DNA of 5,672 nucleotides from an uncultured Prevotella sp. (GTDB lineage Bacteria > Bacteroidota > Bacteroidia > Bacteroidales > Bacteroidaceae): contig USQD01000137.1 in assembly GCA_900556795.1 (NCBI GenBank), positions 1-5,672 on the forward strand, given 5' to 3'. The first letter of the stretch is position 1. Every line of letters starts with the position of its first letter. Shown piece by piece: positions 1-5,672 of this stretch. The notes beneath the pieces were generated by a model that ran no database searches, was not told where the DNA came from, and saw only the letters and a list, made by a program, of their open reading frames with translations. Position numbers and translations under genes: made by a program.

Positions 1-7
1 AAGAAAC

Positions 8-58
8 ATCGGCCAAGCAAAGAGCAAACCAACATGGTTTTGCCTTCGCTTGACCGAT
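8..58 (-). terminator. Long stem-loop, probable operon terminator
   Basis: About 34 nt past the lipoprotein stop, the minus-strand RNA can fold into a long hairpin. The outer arms (48-58 and 8-18) pair over 11 positions with one G-U wobble. After a poorly paired middle, an inner stem (36-43 with 24-30, GGTTTTGC against GCAAACC, one bulged base) closes a 5-nt loop at 31-35. On the minus strand the stem is followed by GTTTCTT, a partly U-rich tail cut off by the window edge. This fits an intrinsic terminator for the four-gene operon. The imperfect U-tract and the length of the stem leave open an mRNA-stabilising 3' hairpin or a two-way terminator with a convergent gene outside the window. Confidence 0.65.
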
Positions 59-92
59 TGTCATATATTCATTGTTGTATTGAGAGAGAAAT

Positions 93-1655
93 TTATTTAA
101 TCGGCTCTGCATGGATACAATAGTAACTCTTCAAGGGATTTTCCTTATTCTTTTTCAAGATTAAAGCAACTAAACATCCCTCATAATCAGAGTTCCATTG
201 CGCAGGCGTATAGCCCTTCCAATACATCACAAGGTCTGCATCGGATGACAAAGCCTTGAAACGGTTGCGGTACTTCTCTCTGTTAGAATTATCTACCACA
301 ACACCCTTACCATACTGACCATAATACATATCCATCAGATCAACCAACATTCTTTTCTCCTCAGACAGTACAGCCTCATGCTTCTTCATGCTTTCCGGAT
401 CCTCAGAATCCAACAGCCCCCCTGATACAATATATTTCAACTCAGAATATGGCTTTTCCGGAAACTCAGGAGAATAACGAGGAGAGACTATCCGGAACCG
501 CTTGCTCCGGTCGAAGATGCAATACAAATCATAGTCTTCATTAGATGGATTCAGCAAGTCAGAAGAACCGAAATCGTAACCCATGAAACCAGTATTATAG
601 ATATTGAGATAGATGCCGGAAGAATAAACCACACGTCCACCCTTATAGCCATCAGCAACAATCAATGTTCTATCTTCCTCCGTCATAGAAGTATTACGGC
701 TGATCTGAAAAAGATAAGTGCTAAGGTTGATTGACACAGCATAACAATTGTTCTCATTTCTGAGACTCACTACCCTATCTGGCATTCCCTTACATGACCA
801 TACAATGGAATCATAATAATGATAATAAGGGTTAGCTGATGAGTTTTTGTTCAGATAATCTGTCAAATCCAAACTCAAAAGTCTGAATGACTGAAATTTA
901 CTATGTCCATCACCCATTCCATGGGCATCCTTAGAATTGGCATATACACACCGAATATAATAACGGCAATCATCCGGTACTTTTTCAGTTTCATTTGGCT
1001 TGTCTTCTTCATCACTCTTATCAATAGTATAAGTATTCTGCACATCAATCAGTTCTAATGAAGATAAACGCTGATATACCACCAAGCCAAAAACGGCTTT
1101 TTCCTGATTGTCAGCTACTGTCACCGAACCAATCTTCTCCATCACATACAGGTAAGCTTCATCTTCATGAAACTTCACATCCAGGATTTGCATATAATCA
1201 TCCACCTTACCTGCCTTATTCGTTTTGATGACAATGCCCGTCGCATCATCATACGACCAATTCTGCTTCTTGAAACAGAATGTACGTGTATCTTCATCAC
1301 GATAATAAGTCATCAACTGATTCTCTGATAAGAATTCATAGACCTTCGGACTATAATCCTTGATGCCTTCACGATAATCAGTTTTTGCAAGTTTACCGTT
1401 TTCCTTCATCTGATAGATGCCGACAGGTTGCCAGCCATAACTTACAAGCCACGAATTCAGAACATTCCTATCTATATCACAGACAGAAGCCTTTCCATCT
1501 AAGATGCAATACCCATCCTGATTTAAAACAAAAGACTGGTTGAACAGTTCCTTGTCATTCCAAGGAAGGCTGTCCAACTTATCATCATCACTACTACAGC
1601 CAGTTAGCATACAGATGCCAACCACCATGAATATCATCCATAAACAACGCTTCAT
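93..1655 (-). CDS. Putative surface lipoprotein, unknown family
   Basis: This encodes a 520-residue exported lipoprotein that I do not recognise. Residues 1-19 form a short signal peptide (MKR, then a hydrophobic core), ending in the lipobox L17-T18-G19-C20. The mature protein begins C-S-S-D-D-D-K; an acidic run just after the lipidated cysteine is known in Bacteroidota as a signal for export to the cell surface, so surface exposure is likely. The body is rich in Tyr and in beta-strand-like stretches, with an acidic linker near 214-229. The segment around 66-170 (W-rich start, FLSENQLMTYY, WSYDDATG, YLYVMEKIG) vaguely recalls Bacteroidota lipocalin-like domains, but this is speculation. Ten cysteines lie in the mature part besides C20, which is many. 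The start follows the receptor stop by 15 nt, with only a weak AGAAAG upstream, so it is probably co-transcribed and translationally coupled. It is not SusD-like. A role as a ligand-binding partner of the receptor is inferred from position alone. Confidence 0.85.
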   Translation of the reverse strand: MKRCLWMIFMVVGICMLTGCSSDDDKLDSLPWNDKELFNQSFVLNQDGYCILDGKASVCDIDRNVLNSWLVSYGWQPVGIYQMKENGKLAKTDYREGIKDYSPKVYEFLSENQLMTYYRDEDTRTFCFKKQNWSYDDATGIVIKTNKAGKVDDYMQILDVKFHEDEAYLYVMEKIGSVTVADNQEKAVFGLVVYQRLSSLELIDVQNTYTIDKSDEEDKPNETEKVPDDCRYYIRCVYANSKDAHGMGDGHSKFQSFRLLSLDLTDYLNKNSSANPYYHYYDSIVWSCKGMPDRVVSLRNENNCYAVSINLSTYLFQISRNTSMTEEDRTLIVADGYKGGRVVYSSGIYLNIYNTGFMGYDFGSSDLLNPSNEDYDLYCIFDRSKRFRIVSPRYSPEFPEKPYSELKYIVSGGLLDSEDPESMKKHEAVLSEEKRMLVDLMDMYYGQYGKGVVVDNSNREKYRNRFKALSSDADLVMYWKGYTPAQWNSDYEGCLVALILKKNKENPLKSYYCIHAEPIK

Positions 1656-1670
1656 ATACTTTCTGTTTTT

Positions 1671-3779
1671 TTATAATCTGTTCTTTTCTGTATTACCGGC
1701 ACCCGTACCCTTGTACTTGCTTCTACTTACATTAAACTTATAGCTGAATGAGCACATGAACATTCGGGTATCGGTATATTTTCTGGTATAGATATCGCTG
1801 GTACCATATACCAATCTTGTGGAATTGCGCATCGTCGCAAAGAGGTCATTACCCGCCAAAGTGACATTCAGGCGGTCGTGAAGAAAACTTCTACGCAAAG
1901 AGACGTCCACTCCTCCTTGTGCCATATAAAGCGGAAGCGCAGAATGGCCCTGCGTGTTCCAACTCATATCAAGATTAAGCGTCCAACCGCATGGTAACGA
2001 AAACGCATTATTGAAAGAGCCGATGAATATCGGCTTGCTGTATGCCTTACCACCAATGGTTAGGAACTGCTTTCTCATACCAGCGTCCAACGTAGGATGC
2101 CACCATCCTATCGTCGGCGATGCCGTCAGTCCCACGTAACAAACCTGAGTATGATTCAAATTACGAAAGGTGTACATACTGATTAACTCATTGTCATGAT
2201 ACGGTTCTATCACCTGATAGCAAGGGTCTACAAGATAACGCCAGTTGGCAAAAAACTGGAACCATTTATATCCCAGATTAATCCCTATGCCATGTTCGAA
2301 GGTTGGCTTGAGCAATGGATTTCCACCCTGATAATAATAGCGACTATTATATTGCACGTTACTACTTAACTGACTATAGGAAGGACGACTCACCGTCACC
2401 TTATAAACCATATTCATTTTCACATTCCCGACAGGAAAGGTCAAGGACACATTCGGAAAGAAATGGTCGTACTTACGACTCTGATTGGGTACGAAATAAT
2501 CCTTATTCTCCTCGCTCCAATAATCACCACCTGTATTATAGTAATTGGAAGAAACATGTTCGTATCTGAGGCCAGCATTCAGTTCTACCTTGTTCAGTCT
2601 CAATCCATAAGAAACAAAGGCTGCAAGATTACTTTCCTTCACTTGGTCGTCCGTCTTGCCTGGCAAGTCTGTTCCCTGTTCATCTATCGTATAAAGATTG
2701 GCACGGCAACTTTCGGTAAACTCATTACCAATCTTCAGGGTACCTTTCCATACAGGAAAGCTCAGTACCAGTTTAGATGCATGCATCCAACTATCAGCCG
2801 TGAAATCAGATTCTATCGTACGAGAATCTCCGCCCTCAATTCCTGTTTCTTCAGAATATTGAGTCTGTCCTGTTTTACGAAGATATATTTCCCCATTCCA
2901 TTCTATGTTCACCTTTCCTATCTGTCCGGCATAATAAGCCGTAATATCCTGCGTAGGTCGGCTTTTGAAACGACAATACATATCATTTGTATAGCTTTCT
3001 GTCTTGGAGCCATTCTTCCAGACATCCATCAGCGAATTCCATCCACCCCGACTATAAGGATTGATGTTCACCTCGTAAGTGGCACCCACGGAATGCCTAT
3101 CCTTGAAAACATAATTAAAACCAAGACTTCCACTGGTATAGTAACTCTTGTTTTTGATAATCAAGTCTTCGTTGATATTCATGAGCGTCTTGCCGTAGAG
3201 TCTGTTATCATTATGCTGATCCTGATAGCCCTGAGACAAACCGCCATACAAATTGGAGAAGATATCCAATCCCCGATAGCGATAATTCAAATCTAGGACT
3301 TCACGATGATTGTTTTGATGATTGCGCTGATAGACCTGCCGATAAGTCAATCCTAGTCCTTCTCCCTTCTTTCTTGTCGTCTTGATTCTGATGACAGACT
3401 GATAGGTTGCATCGTATTCAGCACCCGGCTCGGTTATCACCTCTACATGTTTGATGTCAGAAGAACTCAATCTATCGAGGTCAATGGTTCCCTTGATTTT
3501 CTTGTTATCGATATAAATCAAAGGTTTACCTTTGCCCAAGACTTCTATTTCTCCATTCTTCTGCATCACTCTCGGAAGATGTTTCAAAACATCTTCTGCC
3601 GAGCCCATTTTCTCCAAGGATGTACCTTCTACCTGAGCCACCAATCCTTCAGAAGTCATTCTGAAAGGCTGTCGATGGCCTTTCACTACTATTTTCTGCA
3701 GGTTCATTGTTGCCTCTTTCAGAGTTATTGTCCCTATCTTACCTATATTAGGTATTGCTTGCCGTAATATAGCCCACAC
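1671..3779 (-). CDS. Plug and beta-barrel part of TonB-dependent receptor
   Basis: This 702-codon frame is the C-terminal four-fifths of the receptor. Residues about 25-35 (LQKIVVKG) start the plug region, and the plug runs to about 135 with typical pieces: SAEDVLKHLPRV, GKPLIYIDNKKI, IKHVEVITEPGAEYDA, SVIRIKT. From about 140 to 685 there are alternating, aromatic-rich strands of an outer-membrane barrel, such as LGFNYVFKDRHSVGATYEV and LNAGLRYEHVSS, and KVTVSRPSYSQLSSNVQY matches a segment common in the OMP_b-brl_3 group. The last strand (MCSFSYKFNV) is followed by an 18-residue hydrophilic tail that includes KYKGTGAG. The first usable codon is a GTG at 3777-3779 without a convincing ribosome binding site, and the product would have no signal peptide, so alone it could not reach the outer membrane. 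It overlaps the upstream frame by 32 nt and belongs with it. Confidence 0.85.
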   Translation of the reverse strand: MWAILRQAIPNIGKIGTITLKEATMNLQKIVVKGHRQPFRMTSEGLVAQVEGTSLEKMGSAEDVLKHLPRVMQKNGEIEVLGKGKPLIYIDNKKIKGTIDLDRLSSSDIKHVEVITEPGAEYDATYQSVIRIKTTRKKGEGLGLTYRQVYQRNHQNNHREVLDLNYRYRGLDIFSNLYGGLSQGYQDQHNDNRLYGKTLMNINEDLIIKNKSYYTSGSLGFNYVFKDRHSVGATYEVNINPYSRGGWNSLMDVWKNGSKTESYTNDMYCRFKSRPTQDITAYYAGQIGKVNIEWNGEIYLRKTGQTQYSEETGIEGGDSRTIESDFTADSWMHASKLVLSFPVWKGTLKIGNEFTESCRANLYTIDEQGTDLPGKTDDQVKESNLAAFVSYGLRLNKVELNAGLRYEHVSSNYYNTGGDYWSEENKDYFVPNQSRKYDHFFPNVSLTFPVGNVKMNMVYKVTVSRPSYSQLSSNVQYNSRYYYQGGNPLLKPTFEHGIGINLGYKWFQFFANWRYLVDPCYQVIEPYHDNELISMYTFRNLNHTQVCYVGLTASPTIGWWHPTLDAGMRKQFLTIGGKAYSKPIFIGSFNNAFSLPCGWTLNLDMSWNTQGHSALPLYMAQGGVDVSLRRSFLHDRLNVTLAGNDLFATMRNSTRLVYGTSDIYTRKYTDTRMFMCSFSYKFNVSRSKYKGTGAGNTEKNRL

Positions 3780-4284
3780 AACTTACTCTAACTATCGCCT
3801 TTGTGGCTCCGCAGGGAATCACGAACTGGCCGTTTTCATTCGTCACGCCACCATTTATCAATGAAGAATCACGAACATTCAGCAGGGCTACATTGGCGAA
3901 ATCTATAGGGCGATTCTTATTGTCGATGATACGGCCTATCATCTTGGTGGGAGTCTTCTGCGTACACTCCACCATGATATTATCCTCCACCTGCGTCATC
4001 CTGATGGGATAGAATCCTATCAGCTGCATGATGGCATCGGGAACACTCTGGTTTCTGATGCTCTTGGTTACCCTGAAATCCTCCAGTTCATCATACACAA
4101 AGTTGATGGTGTACTTATGCTGGCGGGCGTTCAAATCCTTCAACGCCGCAGAGAACGACACATTATTATATTGTCGGGTGATGCGCTGGGCATAAGACTG
4201 CTGAACCCAAAGCAGCAGGAAGAGAAGAAGAAACTCTCTGACAGGCTTGCCGTTAACAGGCATTGGTTTCCAAAAATCTCTCAT
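3748..4284 (-). CDS. STN and regulatory-like N-terminal part of receptor
   Basis: This 178-codon frame is the N-terminal part of the split receptor. It has a signal peptide (basic start, hydrophobic EFLLLFLLLWV, probable cleavage after S30-Y31-A32), then an STN (secretin/TonB short N-terminal) domain at about 34-107. The STN pattern is clear: YNNVSFSAALKDL, YTINFVYDE, VPDAIMQLI, DNIMVE. A carboxypeptidase-regulatory-like domain starts at 115 (IGRIIDNKNRPIDFANVALL, TNENGQFVI) and reaches its usual VGY at 170-172. The frame then runs only six more codons to a TAA, before the plug. An STN domain marks receptors that signal to an anti-sigma factor as well as transport. The start is well set: an AGGAGG lies 8 nt upstream. 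If translated as is, the product would be a soluble periplasmic STN protein. Confidence 0.85.
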   Translation of the reverse strand: MRDFWKPMPVNGKPVREFLLLFLLLWVQQSYAQRITRQYNNVSFSAALKDLNARQHKYTINFVYDELEDFRVTKSIRNQSVPDAIMQLIGFYPIRMTQVEDNIMVECTQKTPTKMIGRIIDNKNRPIDFANVALLNVRDSSLINGGVTNENGQFVIPCGATKAIVRVSCVGYITASNT

Positions 4285-4292
4285 AAATATAT

Positions 4293-4298
4293 CCTCCT
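4293..4298 (-). promoter_or_regulatory. Perfect Shine-Dalgarno for the receptor gene
   Basis: The minus strand reads AGGAGG here, 8 nt before the ATG at 4284, in the 17-nt gap after the anti-sigma stop. It fixes the receptor start at 4284 rather than the internal ATG at 4263. Bacteroidota genes usually lack such motifs and the other starts in this window have weaker ones, so it suggests that the receptor is translated more strongly than its regulators from the same mRNA. Confidence 0.7.
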
Positions 4299-4301
4299 AT
4301 C

Positions 4302-5009
4302 TTATTTCACCATCAATGTACCGTCAATATACTCTATCTGTATGCGGTCGAAAGCATTCAAAATCTCCAGGTTCTGCTCCAAAGTCTTCGTTTTGTTCCA
4401 GTTGAAGAAGAGACGGATGTGCTGGGCACCGGCATCCACATACTCCACTTTGACATGATAGAAACCGGATAGCTGAGCCAGGATGGTTCCCAATTCAGCA
4501 TCATCAAACACCTCGGGTTTCATATCAAGAGAATCCTTCTTCTCTGCTGTTGCTGCACGAAGACTGTCATTCGTCAGCGCCTGGGTTGTTGCCAGCTGTT
4601 CTGTCGCAGCCTTGTTATCCGCTATCTGATCAGAAGCCGGGAACCCCAACCAACCATTGTGAATCGCAGCCAAGGCTACACCCGAAAGGAAGATGATGCC
4701 AACGATGGATGCGGCAATCTTCATCCGGTTGCGATAAGCGCCCTTGGATTTGCCGGCATCCATCGCCAACTTACCCTCGTGATGTGCCTGAACAAACTCC
4801 TTCCAAGCCCCATCTACATCCACCTCCTTCGGATTGGCTTTCTTGCCAGCCATTCTCGCCATCGCCAGTTCATGGAAGAACTCCTTCACTTCCTCATCGT
4901 CAAGCAGGCGCTCCACCTGCTCGTCGGTATATTTCTCGGGATGCTCCTGCATGTCAAAGAGCATCATCCGCTTTTCTTCTTTACTCATGTTTGTCATTGT
5001 CTTGCTCAT
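4302..5009 (-). CDS. Membrane anti-sigma factor, DUF4974-like domain
   Basis: This 235-residue protein is probably the anti-sigma partner of the ECF sigma factor just upstream. Residues 1-95 are cytoplasmic, charged and helical (YTDEQVERLLDDEEVKEFFH, DVDGAWKEF), of the kind that precedes FecR-type proteins in Bacteroidota. One membrane segment lies at about 97-116 (IAASIVGIIFLSGVALAAI). A Thr/Ala/Lys-rich linker follows (about 125-160), then a compact periplasmic domain at 163-235 (FDDAELGTILAQLSGFYHVKVEY ... IDGTLMVK, shown in part), which fits DUF4974, related in pattern to STN. The FecR core domain expected between membrane segment and DUF4974 is absent, so this is a short form. Its ATG overlaps the sigma stop (ATGA, 5006-5009), with an AAGGA 9 nt before it, indicating translational coupling and matched dosage. 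Met5 and Met8 are possible later starts. The partner assignment rests on gene order and domains. Confidence 0.82.
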   Translation of the reverse strand: MSKTMTNMSKEEKRMMLFDMQEHPEKYTDEQVERLLDDEEVKEFFHELAMARMAGKKANPKEVDVDGAWKEFVQAHHEGKLAMDAGKSKGAYRNRMKIAASIVGIIFLSGVALAAIHNGWLGFPASDQIADNKAATEQLATTQALTNDSLRAATAEKKDSLDMKPEVFDDAELGTILAQLSGFYHVKVEYVDAGAQHIRLFFNWNKTKTLEQNLEILNAFDRIQIEYIDGTLMVK

Positions 5010-5485
5010 TTAAATTGTTCCTTAATCCAGTCCATCGCCTTCGAGAGATGGTTGAATACCGTCACCTTGCTCACTCCCACTTCATCAGCCACCTCCTGAT
5101 AAGATTTCTCCTGAAGATAGCGCAGACGGAAAATAAGTTGCCGGATAGGCGGTTCCAGGTCTTCGATGAGAAGCATCAGCCGGTCGAGTCGCTCGTCGGT
5201 CTCTTCCGAGAGAATCACGTCGGCATCATCCAGCAGCAGCTTCGCCACCCTTTCCTTCACGCTCTTATGAGCTATCAGGTTGAGACAGCGGTTGCGTACG
5301 CTCCGCATCAAGTAACCATCCTCACTCCCAGGCACCAGAACCACATCATCGGCAAGAATCTGGGCGAATACTTCGCTCACCACATCCTTGCTCTCGTCAT
5401 CATCCGAAAGAATGCATCTGGCCAGATTGTACATCTTCGCGTAATGCTGACGGAATAACTGTTCTATGTCCTTTTTTCTGTTCAT
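5006..5485 (-). CDS. ECF-family RNA polymerase sigma factor
   Basis: This 159-residue protein has the two-domain form of extracytoplasmic-function sigma factors. Region 2 covers about 6-75 (IEQLFRQHYAKMYNLARCIL, DESKDVVSEVFAQI, YLMRSVRNRCLNLI), which binds core polymerase and the -10 element. After a short linker, region 4 covers about 100-156, with L-EPPIRQLIFRLRYLQ and the helix-turn-helix SYQEVADEVGVSKVTVFNHL that reads the -35 element. The length is slightly short for the family but complete. An in-frame TAG at 5489-5491, one codon before the ATG, rules out an earlier start. No strong ribosome binding site is visible. As first gene of the operon, overlapping the anti-sigma gene by 4 nt and leading into an STN-bearing receptor, it should be the FecI-like output of the signalling system and may direct transcription of its own operon. 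Confidence 0.92.
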   Translation of the reverse strand: MNRKKDIEQLFRQHYAKMYNLARCILSDDDESKDVVSEVFAQILADDVVLVPGSEDGYLMRSVRNRCLNLIAHKSVKERVAKLLLDDADVILSEETDERLDRLMLLIEDLEPPIRQLIFRLRYLQEKSYQEVADEVGVSKVTVFNHLSKAMDWIKEQFK

Positions 5486-5549
5486 ATACTATCTATACAG
5501 TTGAGCCAAGCGAAAAACTAAGCAAAACATCAACTTTTTTGTTTTTTCC

Positions 5550-5593
5550 TTTAAATCCGAATCGAAATCACCAAGAATCTCCCCGGATTTGAA
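5550..5593 (-). other. Inverted repeat / leader stem-loop
   Basis: The arms AAATCCG (minus strand, 5590-5584) and CGGATTT (5559-5553) are perfect inverted repeats around a 24-nt loop, extendable to 9 of 10 pairs (5593-5584 with 5559-5550). If the candidate promoter is right, this hairpin would sit at the very 5' end of the mRNA, 60-100 nt before the sigma start. It could protect the 5' end or affect translation; a protein-binding dyad is another possibility. The large loop makes it only moderately stable. Confidence 0.35.
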
Positions 5594-5595
5594 TA

Positions 5596-5630
5596 CAAAA
5601 GTACACAATCTATCGGAGATAGAAGACAAA
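5596..5630 (-). promoter_or_regulatory. Candidate Bacteroidota-type promoter for the operon
   Basis: The minus strand carries TACTTTTG (5603-5596), an exact fit to the Bacteroidota -7 consensus TAnnTTTG, and TTTG (5630-5627) as a possible -33 element. The gap is 23 nt, a little longer than the usual 19-21, so the -33 call is weak. Transcription would start near 5588-5591, giving a leader of about 105 nt before the sigma factor ATG. This is a housekeeping-type promoter; an additional ECF-dependent one cannot be recognised without knowing the sigma factor's target. Confidence 0.4.
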
Positions 5631-5672
5631 TGGTAAGGATAAATCGATTTTCAGTTGATTTATTTGTTCATT

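Larger units (their letters stand above)
1671..4284 (-). pseudogene. TonB-dependent transducer receptor, frameshifted
   Basis: The two reading frames 3748-4284 and 1671-3779 together make one complete receptor: signal peptide, STN signalling domain, carboxypeptidase-regulatory-like domain, plug, beta-barrel and C-terminal tail, in the normal order. The span is 2614 nt, that is 3 x 871 + 1, so it carries one extra base (or lacks two). The shift must lie after the conserved VGY of the regulatory-like domain and before the stop of the first frame, roughly 3748-3768. Repaired, the protein would be about 870 residues, a normal size for an outer-membrane beta-barrel receptor (OMP_b-brl_3-like) with an added STN domain. 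The role would be TonB-driven uptake and signalling of an unknown ligand. All domains on both sides look intact, so the lesion is recent, a sequence error, or less likely recoded. Confidence 0.75.

Noticed and set aside
12..30. GCCAAGC followed by A-rich AGCAAA motif, similar to 5504-5526 at the other end of the operon
   Set aside because: The shared exact core is only about 7 bases and one copy is part of the terminator stem, so flanking repeats of a mobile element are not supported.
2463..3296. Plus-strand open frame of 277 codons opposite the barrel
   Set aside because: It is fully antisense to a well-supported barrel, shows no domain logic or ribosome site, and is explained by the codon pattern of the opposite strand.
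3748..3768. Programmed +1 frameshift joining the receptor halves
   Set aside because: No classic +1 slippery context (such as CUU-UGA) and no adjacent stimulatory stem is obvious; mutation or sequence error is simpler. Conservation in relatives would reopen it.
3777..3779. GTG as a genuine independent start for the barrel half
   Set aside because: There is no good ribosome site, no signal peptide follows, and the residues before the plug continue the upstream gene.
4709..5458. Plus-strand open frame of 249 codons opposite the sigma and anti-sigma genes
   Set aside because: The translation is Pro/His/Ser/Arg-rich without a recognisable domain and crosses two clear genes on the other strand.
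5641..5650. Palindrome AAATCGATTT near the window end
   Set aside because: A 10-base AT-rich palindrome is expected by chance, and nothing else marks it as an operator; it lies upstream of the candidate promoter at the window edge.

Overview
The window looks like one four-gene operon, read entirely on the minus strand, from a member of the Bacteroidota, most likely a Prevotella/Segatella-type gut or oral anaerobe. The reasons are the type of outer-membrane beta-barrel receptor, an anti-sigma protein ending in a DUF4974-like domain, a lipoprotein with an acidic stretch right after its lipidated cysteine, a candidate Bacteroidota TAnnTTTG promoter box, and mostly weak ribosome binding sites. 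The genus is an inference from style, not proof.

Reading along the transcript (high to low coordinates): a leader of about 190 nt (5486-5672) holds a candidate promoter (5596-5630), a stem-loop (5550-5593) and a possible 13-codon leader peptide. An ECF sigma factor follows (5006-5485). Its stop overlaps the start of a single-pass membrane anti-sigma protein by 4 nt (4302-5009); this protein has a DUF4974/STN-like periplasmic domain but no recognisable FecR core. After 17 nt carrying a textbook AGGAGG comes a TonB-dependent transducer-type receptor (1671-4284). It is split by a frameshift into an N-terminal part (signal peptide, STN domain, carboxypeptidase-regulatory-like domain; 3748-4284) and a plug-plus-barrel part (1671-3779). 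Fifteen nt later comes a 520-residue lipoprotein of unrecognised family (93-1655), and then a long hairpin that looks like the operon terminator (8-58).

The layout matches cell-surface signalling of the FecA/FecR/FecI kind. A ligand at the outer-membrane receptor would move its periplasmic STN domain, which would contact the periplasmic domain of the anti-sigma protein and release the sigma factor. The lipoprotein sits where a SusD-like partner often lies, but it does not resemble SusD; it may be a surface accessory for the same ligand. The ligand cannot be read from the sequence. Because the receptor is frameshifted as given, the system is either recently broken in this strain, carries a sequence error, or (least likely) uses recoding. 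No gene-free stretch exceeds 300 bases. I see no RNA genes, CRISPR arrays, insertion sequences or attachment sites.
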